Shown piece after piece: positions 26,846 to 35,481 of a stretch of 64,000 nucleotides of DNA; within the stretch, counting starts at the first letter, position 1, and each line of letters starts with the position of its first letter. The position numbers and the translations under genes were made by a program. The DNA is taken from the NCBI RefSeq assembly GCF_024707125.1, contig NZ_JANQAH010000005.1, positions 1 through 64,000 of the forward strand, in the 5' to 3' direction. The stretch is from Devosia sp. (lineage in GTDB: Bacteria > Pseudomonadota > Alphaproteobacteria > Rhizobiales > Devosiaceae). The notes under the pieces were generated by a model that did not search any database, was not told the origin of the DNA, and saw only the letters and a list, made by a program, of their open reading frames with translations.

Positions 26846-27335
26846 GGGCTTGCCGGAGGCCGTTGGCCGCCTGGCGGCAGGGCGGCGGGATAGTGCCCCT
26901 TTTCTGCTCCCACATCATGTCGAGGCGGCGCGCCGCCTTGCCCATACCTTCGAGCGCTCCCGCCTGCGCCAACGTGTGACCATGTCTTATGATCCGACGC
27001 GCACCGGCGGACGGAGCAGCGGCAGTCCGGTGCAGGGTGAGCTTTCGGCCAGCGCGGCCGATGCGCGAAAGCAATTGGCGGATATTGCGGCGATGATGCC
27101 GGCCGATTGCTGGGCCGTGCTCTTCGACATCTGCGGGCTCGATCGGGGCTTGCAGGACGTCGAACTCGATCGCGACTGGCCCCGACGCGGCGGCAAGCTG
27201 GTGCTGCGCATCGCCCTGTCTCATCTCGCCGCCCACTATGGGCTCGAAGCGGAAGCGCGGGGGCGCGATGCGCAAAGGCAGCGGCACTGGCTGCCCGAGC
27301 GGGCGCCGATGTTTCCGCCGGCAGAAGCTTCTTAA
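26838..27335 (+). CDS. DUF6456 domain protein
   Basis: 165 residues. The ATG at 26838 lies inside the end of the DnaA-C gene (8-base overlap) and has GGAGGCGGG upstream. The domain (about residues 20-150) shows FLLPHHVEAARRLAHTFERS, RQRVTMSYDP and CWAVLFDICGLDRGLQDVE, and ends with GLEAEARGRD. Its length of HTH-like helices and constant pairing with the DnaA-C protein suggest a shared regulatory role. Function is not established to my knowledge. Confidence 0.8.
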   Translation: MSEGLPEAVGRLAAGRRDSAPFLLPHHVEAARRLAHTFERSRLRQRVTMSYDPTRTGGRSSGSPVQGELSASAADARKQLADIAAMMPADCWAVLFDICGLDRGLQDVELDRDWPRRGGKLVLRIALSHLAAHYGLEAEARGRDAQRQRHWLPERAPMFPPAEAS

Positions 27336-27408
27336 CGATGTAAGGTTCTGTAATGTTTCCGAGGCGGCACGCGTGATATTGGAGGCGTGCCGCAATCATC
27401 ATCGTGCC

Positions 27409-28443
27409 ATGTCCGGGAAAATCGTCTCCGTTCAATATCTGCGCGCCATCGCCGCCCTGCTGGTGCTGGCGTCGCACGCCTTGCTCTACCCGCTCGTGGG
27501 AGAGAACATCGCCTACGGACGGTTGGGCTGGCTCGGCGTCATTCTGTTTTTCGTGATTTCCGGCTTCATCATGGTCAGCGTGACCGATGCCGGTCGCTTC
27601 GACGGGCGGCAATTCATGCGCCGGCGCATCCTGCGCGTGGTGCCGCTCTATTGGGGTTTTACGTTGCTGGCGGCAGCGCTGGCGCTGCTGGCACCGCAAT
27701 TGTTCAAGACCACGAGTTTTGACGGCAACCAGCTGGCGCTCTCGCTGGCTTTCATCCCGTTCTACAATGGCGCGAGCCATGGGCTGCATCCGCTCTACAA
27801 GCTTGGCTGGACGCTCAACTACGAGATGTTCTTCTATGCCTGCTTTGCCCTGCTGGCCATGTTTACGGCACGGAGCAGGGTGGTGGGGCTGACCTTGGCC
27901 TACGCTGTTCTGGCGATGCTGGGCTTTCTGCTCGCCCCGCAATCGGCCATTCCGCAATTCTATACGAGTTTTTTGCCGCTGGCCTTCGTCGTCGGCTGCT
28001 GGATTGGCCTGGGTCAGATGGAAGGCTGGATCAAAAGGCTGCCGACGCCAGCGGTGATTGCCTTGGCCGTCATTGGCCTAGCTGGCCTTGCTGAAGGCTT
28101 TCTGTGGAATCACGGCTTTGTCGAGGATGTCACGGCCTTTGCCGGTTTCCTGACATTCTCCGGTGTTGCTGTCGTCCTGGCGCTGCGCAGCGAGGGGCGC
28201 TTGCCGCACTTTGCCTGGCTCGAACGGATGGGCAATGCATCCTATTCGATCTACCTGGTGCACATCTTTGCCGTGGCACTGATGGCCGGCGTGGGACTGA
28301 AGCTGATCGGGCCCAACCTGCCCGGCACTGTCCCGGTCGTGACCGTTCTGGCGATCGCAACCGGGGTCTGGATGGGCCTGCTGCTCTATCGCTTTGTCGA
28401 GCAGCCGCTCCTCAGAAAGCTGCAGCGCATAAAAGCCGACTAG
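27409..28443 (+). CDS. Acyltransferase 3 family membrane protein
   Basis: O-acyltransferase of the OafA/NodX type that acetylates surface polysaccharides or other envelope substrates. 344 residues, about ten transmembrane helices. The N-terminal VSVQYLRAIAALLVLASHAL has the conserved R-x10-H (catalytic His near 24). FFVISGFIM, RRRILRVVPLYW, YNGASHGLHPLYKLGWTLNYEMFFY (split here) and YLVHIF are family landmarks. ATG at 27409 fixed by homology. Its stop overlaps that of the converging sufE in the palindrome CTAG. Confidence 0.88.
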   Translation: MSGKIVSVQYLRAIAALLVLASHALLYPLVGENIAYGRLGWLGVILFFVISGFIMVSVTDAGRFDGRQFMRRRILRVVPLYWGFTLLAAALALLAPQLFKTTSFDGNQLALSLAFIPFYNGASHGLHPLYKLGWTLNYEMFFYACFALLAMFTARSRVVGLTLAYAVLAMLGFLLAPQSAIPQFYTSFLPLAFVVGCWIGLGQMEGWIKRLPTPAVIALAVIGLAGLAEGFLWNHGFVEDVTAFAGFLTFSGVAVVLALRSEGRLPHFAWLERMGNASYSIYLVHIFAVALMAGVGLKLIGPNLPGTVPVVTVLAIATGVWMGLLLYRFVEQPLLRKLQRIKAD

Positions 28444-28868
28444 TGAACCTTCGCCCGCGCTTCGTTGCGGATGCGGTTGACCATGGCGACGAGGCCATTG
28501 GAGCGCTGGGCCGTCAGATGCTCGCGCAGGCCCAGTTCATCAAAGATCGCAACGGCATCGGTCTCGGCGATTTCGCGGGCAGGGCGGTCTGAGTAAAGCG
28601 CCAGAAGAATGGCAACGAGCCCCTGCACGATCATGGCATCGCTCTCGCCCCGGATGTGCAGCGACACGGCACCGTCCGTTTCCACGGGTTCGGAGACAAG
28701 CCAGACCTGCGACACGCAGCCATTCACCTTGTTGGTGTCGACACGCTCGTCCGCTTCAAGGCGCGGCAGGGCCTGGCCGAGTTCGATGAGATAGCGATAC
28801 CGGTCTTCCCAATCGTCGAGGAAGGAAAGATTGTCGGCAATGTCCTGAAACGGCTGGGGCTGGGTCAT
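28440..28868 (-). CDS. sufE: Cysteine desulfuration protein SufE
   Basis: Accepts sulfur from SufS for iron-sulfur cluster assembly. 142 residues, the family's usual size. The acceptor Cys is in KVNGCVSQVWLV (residue about 51); other family stretches are FLDDWEDRYRYLIELGQALP and GLVAILLALYSDRPAREI. ATG at 28868. No other suf genes are in the window; isolated sufE copies are common in this order. Confidence 0.93.
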   Translation of the reverse strand: MTQPQPFQDIADNLSFLDDWEDRYRYLIELGQALPRLEADERVDTNKVNGCVSQVWLVSEPVETDGAVSLHIRGESDAMIVQGLVAILLALYSDRPAREIAETDAVAIFDELGLREHLTAQRSNGLVAMVNRIRNEARAKVH

Positions 28869-28885
28869 GCCCTCTATCTAGGTAA

Positions 28886-28926
28886 AGAAAGAAAAAGCCG
28901 CAAGCACGGGGCAAGGTGCTTGCGGC
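28886..28926 (-). terminator. Intrinsic terminator of the DUF5330 gene
   Basis: GCCGCAAGCAC and GTGCTTGCGGC (28897-28907 and 28916-28926) form a perfect 11-bp stem. On the minus strand it is followed by TTTTTCTTTC. It lies between the DUF5330 stop and the sufE start. Confidence 0.9.
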
Positions 28927-29013
28927 AGGAGCCAGTGGACGCTGGAGCTGCGTCGCTTGGGCAAGAGACGCGTGCCACTGGATATTCTCATCGGGCGCCG
29001 GGGCAGGCGCCCG

Positions 29014-29310
29014 TCAGCCCGCCCAATCCGGTCGAGGTCGGGGGTAAGGAACCGGATTGTCCTGCGGCGCGACATGCATGGGTGTGCCGGAGGGCGGGAT
29101 AGGCGGGAGGGCAGCGGCGACAATTGCCTTGCCCCCAATACATTGCAGGCTATCGCACTCGATCGCCTGGATCTGGTCGGCAACGAACTGACTGCCGCGG
29201 GCCATCGCTTCGTTGGCGACCGACCCGGCAGATGCGCGCACATCGACTTCGGGCCGGATGACCACGAAGGCGACGGTGAGCCAGAATGCCGAACGCAGGA
29301 GAAACATCAT
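29014..29310 (-). CDS. DUF5330 small exported protein
   Basis: 98 residues from the ATG at 29310 (a second ATG follows directly). One N-terminal hydrophobic segment (FLLRSAFWLTVAFVVI) acts as signal or anchor. Two cysteines (IECDSLQCIGG) are likely disulfide-bonded in the periplasm, and the tail is proline-rich (PPIPPSGTPM, PVPYPRPRPDWAG). It resembles the DUF5330 proteins of rhizobia; function unknown. Confidence 0.7.
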   Translation of the reverse strand: MMFLLRSAFWLTVAFVVIRPEVDVRASAGSVANEAMARGSQFVADQIQAIECDSLQCIGGKAIVAAALPPIPPSGTPMHVAPQDNPVPYPRPRPDWAG

Positions 29311-29611
29311 AACCGGAGCTTCCGAACGGGCCTCTCCCGCTCTTCGCATTAAACACTATGTGCCGCTTCTTAAGGCGAGCTGGGTCCAGTTCTTAAAATT
29401 TGAAACAAATGGTTGTCGCAGTTTCGGAATTGGGCAACGCCTTGTTTACGCTAACCGCCGAAAGCCCCCCTTGAGGGCCAGCACTTAAACCTGTCTTAGG
29501 GCCTGCCACGCGAGTGTGCCCATACAAGATCTGATGCACAATCAGACGGGCGGGTTCGTAAGCGAGCCTGGCCCAACGGCTTTGGGGGCCGGCAAGAGTG
29601 GCGTCTCGAGT

Positions 29612-31431
29612 ATGAGTAAAGTGATGCGTAGCCTTGGTATTTTCGGCATCGGCGGAAGGGATGATGGCACGCCTGCGGCGTCCGCCCAGCGTCCCGATGT
29701 GCTGCGCCGCAAAACCATCGCCAACAATGCCCGCCTGATGATTGCCGTCTCCGTCGTCTTCATGCCCTTCGCCATGTGGGCGCTGGCAAGCCAGGCCGCG
29801 CTCGGCTTTGCCATTGCCTGCGTCGGCCTCGGCGGCGGCATGCTGAGCCTGTCGCTCTATCACCGTGCGCGCCATGATGACGCCGCGCTCGCCCAGATCG
29901 TCGCGGTCATGGGCTCTGGTCTGGTTCTCACCCTGCTCGATCCGCGGCTGGCCGATATGGGCCTTATCGTTACCGTGCTGGGCCCGGTTCTGGCGGCGCT
30001 GCTGATGGGGCCGACTGTTCGGCTCTGGAGCTGGCTGGCTGTCGTTACGGCACTGGTCCTGGGCTCGCTGGGGTCGCTGGTCGGCCTGCCGTCCGATGCC
30101 GCGCTGGCCAACGAAGCCATGGTGGCCGGCACGGTGGCCTTCTGCCTTGCCGCGCTGCTCGTTGCGCACACGACCCACCACATCAATGCCGGCTATGTCG
30201 TGCACGACAAGGCCCAGCTCAACGCCTATCGGCATCTGGTCGAACACGTGCAGGACACGGTGCTGTGCTTTTCCACCGATGGGCAATTGCTGTCCGCTTC
30301 GCGCTCGGCCGAAACGCTATTCGGCTGCCCGCGCTATCAGTTGACCACCGGTTCGCTTGGCGAGCGGCTCCATGTCATGGATCGCCCCGCTTACCTGACC
30401 GCCTTTGCCGACGCCAATCAGGGGGGCGGAGCCGTTCGATCGAGGTGCGCATGCGCCGCGACGATCCGCATGCTGTTGGCGGCGTGCCGCAATTCATCTG
30501 GGTGGAAGCCCATTTCTCGCCCATTCGGGACCAGATGGTCGGTTCTCGCTATGAAGTGACGGCGCTGCTGCGCGATGTCACTGAGCGCAAGGATTCTGAA
30601 GCGGCAATGACCGAAGCCCGGCGTGCAGCCGAAGAGACTTCGCAGGCCAAGTCGCGCTTCCTCGCCACTATCGGGCACGAGCTGCGCACGCCGCTCAATG
30701 CCGTGGTCGGTTTCTCGGAAATGATGACCTCGGGCATTGGCGGCGAGCTGTCGCCGACCCATCGCGAATATGCGGGCCTCATCCACCAGAGCGGCAAGCA
30801 TCTGCTCGACGTCGTGGGCATGCTGCTCGACATGTCACGAATCGAGGCCGGAAAGTTTGAAATCAGCACGGCGCGCTTCCAGCCCGACGAAATCGTGCCG
30901 GCCTGTTTTGCCATGGTTGATACCATGGCCAAGGCCCGCTCGATCACGCTCGAAGCCCAGATCGAATCGGGTCTGCCGACGATTCTGGCCGATGAGCGCG
31001 CCTGCCGTCAGATTCTCATCAACCTGCTCTCCAATGCCATTAAGTTCAGCCATGTGGGTGATACAGTGACCCTCGTGGTCAAGCGCCAGGGCCAGTCGCT
31101 GAGCTTTGCAGTGCGCGATCAGGGCATTGGCATGGCGCCGATGGCACTCGAACGCATCGGCGAGCCGTTCTTCCAGGCGCAGGATGGGCTCAACCGGCAA
31201 TATGAAGGCACGGGCCTCGGCCTTTCGATCGTCAAGGGTCTGGCCGAGCTGCACGGTGGTGCGCTCCGCGCCATGTCTGAAATCGGAGCGGGGACAACCA
31301 TGACCGTTCTTCTGCCGATAAACGGTCCAGCAACGAAGTTGGAAGAGACTGTCGCAGTTCTACCCTTGCACCGGGAGCCTGCGGCGGCGCCTATCGATTC
31401 ATGGCAAAACGAAAAAAGAAAAGCGCAATGA
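29612..31431 (+). CDS. DivJ/PleC-like sensor histidine kinase, one frameshift
   Basis: Membrane sensor kinase. The N-terminal part (about residues 35-195) has five to six transmembrane helices, followed by a PAS domain (LVEHVQDTVLCFSTDGQLLS). The frame changes in the six-G run at 30421-30426; with one base added the PAS C-terminus continues (RSRSIEVRMRRDD, FIWVEAHFSPIRD). HisKA has GHELRTPLNAVVGFSEMM (phospho-His about 354) and HATPase has NLLSNAIKFS, RDQGIGM and GTGLGLSIVK. About 606 residues from ATG 29612; GTG 29516 or ATG 29534 would extend it. Its domain plan matches DivJ/PdhS cell-cycle kinases. It overlaps the next gene by 31 bases. Confidence 0.83.
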
Positions 31432-32660
31432 CAGCATCGACCCTGTCCCAGCTGCCGCTTATGGCCGGTAGCGTCCTCATGAACCAGCTCGGTCGTGGGG
31501 CGCATTGGGCATTTAATCGCTATATGCAGGCCCCACTGGCCTCGACGGGCATTTTTGCCCTGGTGACCATGAGCGCCCTCGCGGGCAGCAATGCGCTTTA
31601 TTTCCAGACCGGCGTGCATCCCGCCCCGTTCTTTGCCGCCGACCGCAGCGTACCCTATGCCGTGACCCCAGAAGCTGCGCCCATTCCGGCGCCCGCCGCG
31701 ATGCGGGAACAGGCCGTCGAAGATGCGCAGCAGGCTGTTGTTGCCGCGCCGGTGGTTTCGCCTCAGACCACAGGCAGCGTTGCTGCCGTGCCGCAGACCA
31801 TTCCGGACCAGCCTGTCGGCAATTCGGAAGTCTTTGCCGTACAGAAAAAGCTTGCTGAACTGCAGCTCTTCGACGGCAAGGTCGACGGCTACTACGGCCC
31901 GATGACCGCCCGCGCCATTCGTGCTTTTGAAGAACGCAACGGCTTTGCCCCGCTTGGTGCGCTGTCGGCCGATGTGGTCAACGCCATCCTTGGCTCCAAT
32001 GCGTCAGGCATCGTGGCAACGCCCGCTACCGCGCCACAGCCTGTCGTCCAGGTGGCTCCGCAGCCCCAGGCTGCCGTTGCGCCTGCGCCGGCTCCTGTTG
32101 TGAGCCAACCGGTTGTCGTGGCCGCTGCGCCAGCTCCGGCACCGATCCAGCAAGCAGCGTCCGTTGAGCAGGACCGCGTTGTTGCGCGTCTTCCCGCGCT
32201 TTCGCCGGTCGAGCAGGCCGTCGATACGGTGGGTGTCGCTGCAGCCAGCACCATTGATTCGATTGTCGCGGCCGTCGATGGCACGCGTGGCACCGGCACA
32301 CCGGTTGCCAATCCGCCCATGCCGACCGCCAGCCTGCCGAGCCAGGCCATGCCCGCTCCGGTTCAGGCCGCTGCGCCGCAGCCGCAGGTGGCGGTGCAGC
32401 CGGTTGTTCAGACGGTTGCCGCCACGACGCCGCCCTCCCAGCCACGGGCAGCGCGCCCGGCGACAGATGGCGAACTCGTTGCCGATATTCAGCGCGGCCT
32501 CGCCAGCCTCGGCTTCTTCCGCGGCCAGATCGATGGCAATCCGGGGCCGGAAACGGCCCGCGCTATCCGCGAATTTGAAAACTTCCATCGTTACAAGATT
32601 ACCGGCCAGGTGCAGCCCGACCTCATTGAGCTGCTGCGCAAGGCTGGCGCGACGATCTAG
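31401..32660 (+). CDS. Membrane-anchored peptidoglycan-binding protein with Pro/Ala/Gln-rich linker
   Basis: 419 residues. The N-terminus is basic (MAKRKKKSAM), with one transmembrane helix near 48-65 (GIFALVTMSALAGSNALYF) and a periplasmic remainder. Two PG_binding_1 domains: about 142-198 (VFAVQKKLAELQLFDGKVDG) and about 353-417 (VADIQRGLASLGFFRGQIDG), joined by a 150-residue linker rich in Ala, Pro, Val and Gln. The repeated LxxLGFFxGxIDGxxGPxTxxAIR pattern is typical. The start lies within the upstream kinase gene, so the two are coupled; the pair may link wall sensing to signalling, which is inference. Confidence 0.85.
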   Translation: MAKRKKKSAMTASTLSQLPLMAGSVLMNQLGRGAHWAFNRYMQAPLASTGIFALVTMSALAGSNALYFQTGVHPAPFFAADRSVPYAVTPEAAPIPAPAAMREQAVEDAQQAVVAAPVVSPQTTGSVAAVPQTIPDQPVGNSEVFAVQKKLAELQLFDGKVDGYYGPMTARAIRAFEERNGFAPLGALSADVVNAILGSNASGIVATPATAPQPVVQVAPQPQAAVAPAPAPVVSQPVVVAAAPAPAPIQQAASVEQDRVVARLPALSPVEQAVDTVGVAAASTIDSIVAAVDGTRGTGTPVANPPMPTASLPSQAMPAPVQAAAPQPQVAVQPVVQTVAATTPPSQPRAARPATDGELVADIQRGLASLGFFRGQIDGNPGPETARAIREFENFHRYKITGQVQPDLIELLRKAGATI

Positions 32661-33013
32661 TGGCCGGCTCCATTCGCAGCGATCTGTGGTGCATGGCCTT
32701 TGTGCGGCGCCACAATGATCTCGGCCACATGTGTGTGGTCGCTCGGAAGGGCGACCCGATTGCCGGACAGGTGTTCATCGAAGTCGACCATCTTGATGGT
32801 ACGCGCTCGCTCTATACGCCGGCGCCGGTGGTCAGCCGGGGCGAAGGGGCGGGGCTGGTGTTCCAGTCGCGATTTTCGCATGTCGAGCCCGAGACGGTGC
32901 GCCAACGCATTGCGCGGGAAGCCGATTTCGATCCCGATCTCTGGGTGTTGAGCATCGACCTGCGGGAAGACGATCTGGGGATCGATGTGATCAAGGATCC
33001 GGGCAAGCAGTAG
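32660..33013 (+). CDS. DUF1491 family protein
   Basis: 117 residues from a GTG at 32660 that shares one base with the stop of the upstream gene. Soluble alphaproteobacterial protein: WCMAFVRRHNDLGHMCVVAR, GQVFIEVDHLDGTRSLYTPA and EADFDPDLWVLSIDLRED match the DUF1491 pattern. Function unknown. Third gene of the kinase/peptidoglycan-binding unit; a REP-like element follows. Confidence 0.8.
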   Translation: MAGSIRSDLWCMAFVRRHNDLGHMCVVARKGDPIAGQVFIEVDHLDGTRSLYTPAPVVSRGEGAGLVFQSRFSHVEPETVRQRIAREADFDPDLWVLSIDLREDDLGIDVIKDPGKQ

Positions 33014-33036
33014 GCTTGCTGTCCCCACATCCACGG

Positions 33037-33107
33037 TGTCATTCCCGCGAAAGCGGGAATCCCTGTTTGCGCCCAAAACGGAGATCCCCGCTTTCGCGGG
33101 GATGACA
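33037..33107. repeat. REP-like palindromic element, family A
   Basis: Arms 33037-33063 and 33081-33107 are near-perfect reverse complements and match the copy at 3358. It sits between two converging genes. Confidence 0.9.
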
Positions 33108-33134
33108 CGGTTCTTGTTGCTGAAGCGTGGGTGC

Positions 33135-34301
33135 TTAGCCGGCGCGGCGGGCGCCGATGCGGGAGAGGGCGACCATGGCCTGCTCCACCACAGCATTGCC
33201 CGAGCTTGCGGCCGGCTGCTGCTGCGGCGTGCGGCGGCTTGGCATGTTGACCGGACGGTATTGGGGCTTGGAAAGATCCAGCAGGTTCACTTCGCCACGC
33301 CATGCGCTCATCAGGTAAGCCATGGATTCGGCCGAGACGGTGGCAAAGAGCGAAGCGAAATCGGCGAGGGCGCGGGAGCGCTCACTGTCGTGGCTGGTGG
33401 CGTGGATCAGAACTTTCAGCCCGTCATAGGCCGAGACGCCGAAGCCGCGGAGGACCACGAAGGTCGACGCGCCGGTGACATCGTGGGCGATCTGGCCGCA
33501 GCGGACTTCGTCGAGCCCGGTGATCTGGGCGAGTAGCTTGGTGATTTCCGGACGACGGTTTTCCGAAAAGAGCTTCATCAGCGCTTTGGTCAGTTCCGGG
33601 GTGGCGACCGAAAGCTGCTCGATGGTGCGCGAGATCGGCGCGGCCGGGGTTTCGCGATTGGCAAAGGCCTGGATGACCTTGATTCGCTGCGCATCGGAGA
33701 GATCGAAGAAAGCCGGGGCGAGGAGCGCTGCGTCGAAATCGCGACGTTCGCCAAGGGCTTCGGCGACGAGGTGGTCCATCTGCGCCGAGCGGGCGAGGGC
33801 GCTGAGATAGGCGCCGCGCGGGGTGATGTCCATGTTCGTCGCAAGCGCGCGATAGACCTTGCGCGAGTTCATCTGGAAGAGTTTGGCGAGAACCACATTG
33901 GTCAGGTTCTTGCGGCCGGCAATGGTTGCAGCGGCGGCGACGTCGTAGCGACCGAGCACGTCGAGCAGTGTGCGATCGGAAAGCTCTTCGGCGCTGGCGA
34001 GGAAGGAAACGAGATCTTCGCCAATGTTTTCAACGACGAGCTGCTCAAGCGTCTGCGAGAGCAATTCGCTGCGGCCGAGAATTGCGGCGGCCTTGGCGCG
34101 GGCCTGGGGGCTGGCCGATTGGAAGAGGCGGGTCGCCAAAGTTTCGAACTGTTCCATTTCGGGAAGGGTCGGGCGGCCGCGGCGGGCATAGGCATCGCAT
34201 GCTGCGATGAGCAGGGTGTTGGTGCGGTCCACACCGCCGGTTTCAATGAGAAGCTGGAAGGTTTCGTAAGGCTGAAAACCGAGCATGTTGGGCAGGACCA
34301 T
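33135..34301 (-). CDS. DUF2336 domain protein
   Basis: 388 residues, soluble, almost entirely helical with HEAT-like repeats (for example LATRLFQSASPQARAKAAAI, LDVLGRYDVAAAATIAGRKN, VVLAKLFQMNSRKVYRALAT). It belongs to the alphaproteobacterial DUF2336 group. No enzymatic motif is visible. The C-terminal 40 residues are Pro/Gln-rich (SRRTPQQQPAASS). Divergent from the small gene at 34482, with a CtrA-like site between them, so cell-cycle control is possible. Confidence 0.82.
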   Translation of the reverse strand: MVLPNMLGFQPYETFQLLIETGGVDRTNTLLIAACDAYARRGRPTLPEMEQFETLATRLFQSASPQARAKAAAILGRSELLSQTLEQLVVENIGEDLVSFLASAEELSDRTLLDVLGRYDVAAAATIAGRKNLTNVVLAKLFQMNSRKVYRALATNMDITPRGAYLSALARSAQMDHLVAEALGERRDFDAALLAPAFFDLSDAQRIKVIQAFANRETPAAPISRTIEQLSVATPELTKALMKLFSENRRPEITKLLAQITGLDEVRCGQIAHDVTGASTFVVLRGFGVSAYDGLKVLIHATSHDSERSRALADFASLFATVSAESMAYLMSAWRGEVNLLDLSKPQYRPVNMPSRRTPQQQPAASSGNAVVEQAMVALSRIGARRAG

Positions 34302-34354
34302 CGACTAATTGCGCGCCCCCGGCGCGTTCTGTCGATCAATTTGCCTGCAATTCG

Positions 34355-34370
34355 TTAGCAGACTGTTAAC
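34355..34370. promoter_or_regulatory. CtrA-like binding site
   Basis: TTAG-N7-TTAAC (34355-34370) differs by one base from the CtrA consensus TTAA-N7-TTAAC. It lies 54 bases upstream of the DUF2336 start and in the shared divergent region. Confidence 0.4.
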
Positions 34371-34481
34371 CTTGACGATCTCTTAATGGGGACAGCGCGG
34401 GATGCGTCGCCGCGCCGGGAGAATCACACTGAACTGGCTGCCTCCATTAGGGACGGGGGAGCTGCGCAAATGGAGGTCAGC

Positions 34482-34652
34482 TTGGGAAAGCTGCTGGTAT
34501 TCGAAAAGCGGGATCGCCCCGTAAAGTCCGGACAACCACTGTCCGGCGACGCACAGATTTTTATGTTCACCGGGGTACGTTATGAACGCGGTCCGACGCC
34601 GCCACCCACTGACCGTCTCGACCCCTCACGGCGTCGTCGTAAACGCGGCTGA
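34482..34652 (+). CDS. Small conserved basic protein (FTGVRYER motif)
   Basis: 56 residues from a TTG at 34482, selected because GGAGG lies 5 bases upstream and the product then begins MGKLLVFEKRDRP, as do the relatives I recall. The core AQIFMFTGVRYERG is the conserved part of a small protein found across rhizobia; the C-terminus is strongly basic (DPSRRRRKRG). An in-frame ATG at 34470 would add four residues but overlaps the Shine-Dalgarno. Function unknown; the basic tail could bind nucleic acid. The stop codon lies in the loop of a terminator hairpin. Confidence 0.7.
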   Translation: MGKLLVFEKRDRPVKSGQPLSGDAQIFMFTGVRYERGPTPPPTDRLDPSRRRRKRG

Positions 34653-34671
34653 ATTCATGCCGCGTTTTTTT
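34641..34671 (+). terminator. Intrinsic terminator whose loop contains a stop and a start codon
   Basis: AAACGCGGC (34641-34649) pairs with GCCGCGTTT (34659-34667), followed by TTTT. The 9-base loop holds the TGA of the small gene (34650-34652) and the AT of the next gene's ATG (34657-34659). Confidence 0.85.
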
Positions 34672-35466
34672 GGTTTTCTCGGGACGGCACTTTTGGCCGG
34701 GCTGCTGGTCGCTTGCGCGTCGCGGCCCGTTGGTGATTTCGGCCGGGCCAAGCCGAGTGTGCTGCACGACAATGTGCTGCCCGCTGTCGGCACCTTCATG
34801 GCCAAGCAGCGCGAACCTGTGTCGAACTTCAACCAGACTGACCAGGAACGCGAAATGCACGATCGCACCTGGCGCTTCCTCGTGGCCGCGCATTCGCGGG
34901 ACTGGATGTTCGACACGGAAGTCGAAATGCAGCGCACGCGGATCACGCGGGCCAAGGACTGGAAGTTTACCACCGACCGCTATTACAACTGGCTCAAGCG
35001 CGAGCATTACCAGTCTTCGCGGGTCCGCTATGCGACGCTGGGCCGGCATATCCTGGCCGATCTTGACACCCTGCCTTCGACCTTTGAGGCGGTCTGCGCG
35101 GTGATCGAGGTTGATCGCAATCGCGAGATTGCGTTGGCCTCGCTGACCAATGTGGCGCCGACGGCGGCCAGTGATGTCGCGGCGCGGCGCTATGAGAATA
35201 CCCACTACATCGAGTGGTTCGTGCGGGCGGTGAATTACCGCTACGAGAGCTATTCCTATGCGCTCGACAATCTGCTCGTTGAAACCCCGCACGAGCAGTC
35301 GATTGCGGTCGACAACTCGCTAAGCCAATTGCGCGCCTGGGCCGACCGGGCGAGCCGGCATGATTTCTGCTCGGGCAGTGGTTCGCGGCCGGGGCATGGC
35401 GGTGTCACCATACCGTCACGCTTCCAGACGATGGTCCCGGACACGGAAGTGATAGAGATCAAGTAG
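34657..35466 (+). CDS. Lipoprotein of unknown function
   Basis: 269 residues from the ATG at 34657. Signal MPRFFGFLGTALLAGLLVAC with lipobox LVAC (Cys about residue 20), so likely lipidated and held at the outer or inner membrane. The mature domain is soluble with WRFLVAAHSRDWMFDTEVEM, YYNWLKREHYQSSRVRY and YENTHYIEWFVRAVNYRYES; no family recognised. The start codon falls inside a terminator hairpin and has no Shine-Dalgarno match. An upstream in-frame ATG at 34582 would add 25 residues without signal-peptide character and overlap the small gene. Confidence 0.75.
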   Translation: MPRFFGFLGTALLAGLLVACASRPVGDFGRAKPSVLHDNVLPAVGTFMAKQREPVSNFNQTDQEREMHDRTWRFLVAAHSRDWMFDTEVEMQRTRITRAKDWKFTTDRYYNWLKREHYQSSRVRYATLGRHILADLDTLPSTFEAVCAVIEVDRNREIALASLTNVAPTAASDVAARRYENTHYIEWFVRAVNYRYESYSYALDNLLVETPHEQSIAVDNSLSQLRAWADRASRHDFCSGSGSRPGHGGVTIPSRFQTMVPDTEVIEIK

Positions 35467-35481
35467 TTGCCGGAGCAAAGC

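Noticed and set aside
29350..29611. A gene in the 260-base gap before the histidine kinase
   Set aside because: Only short frames without ribosome sites; the stretch is AT-richer and probably holds the kinase promoter. I see no other feature in it.
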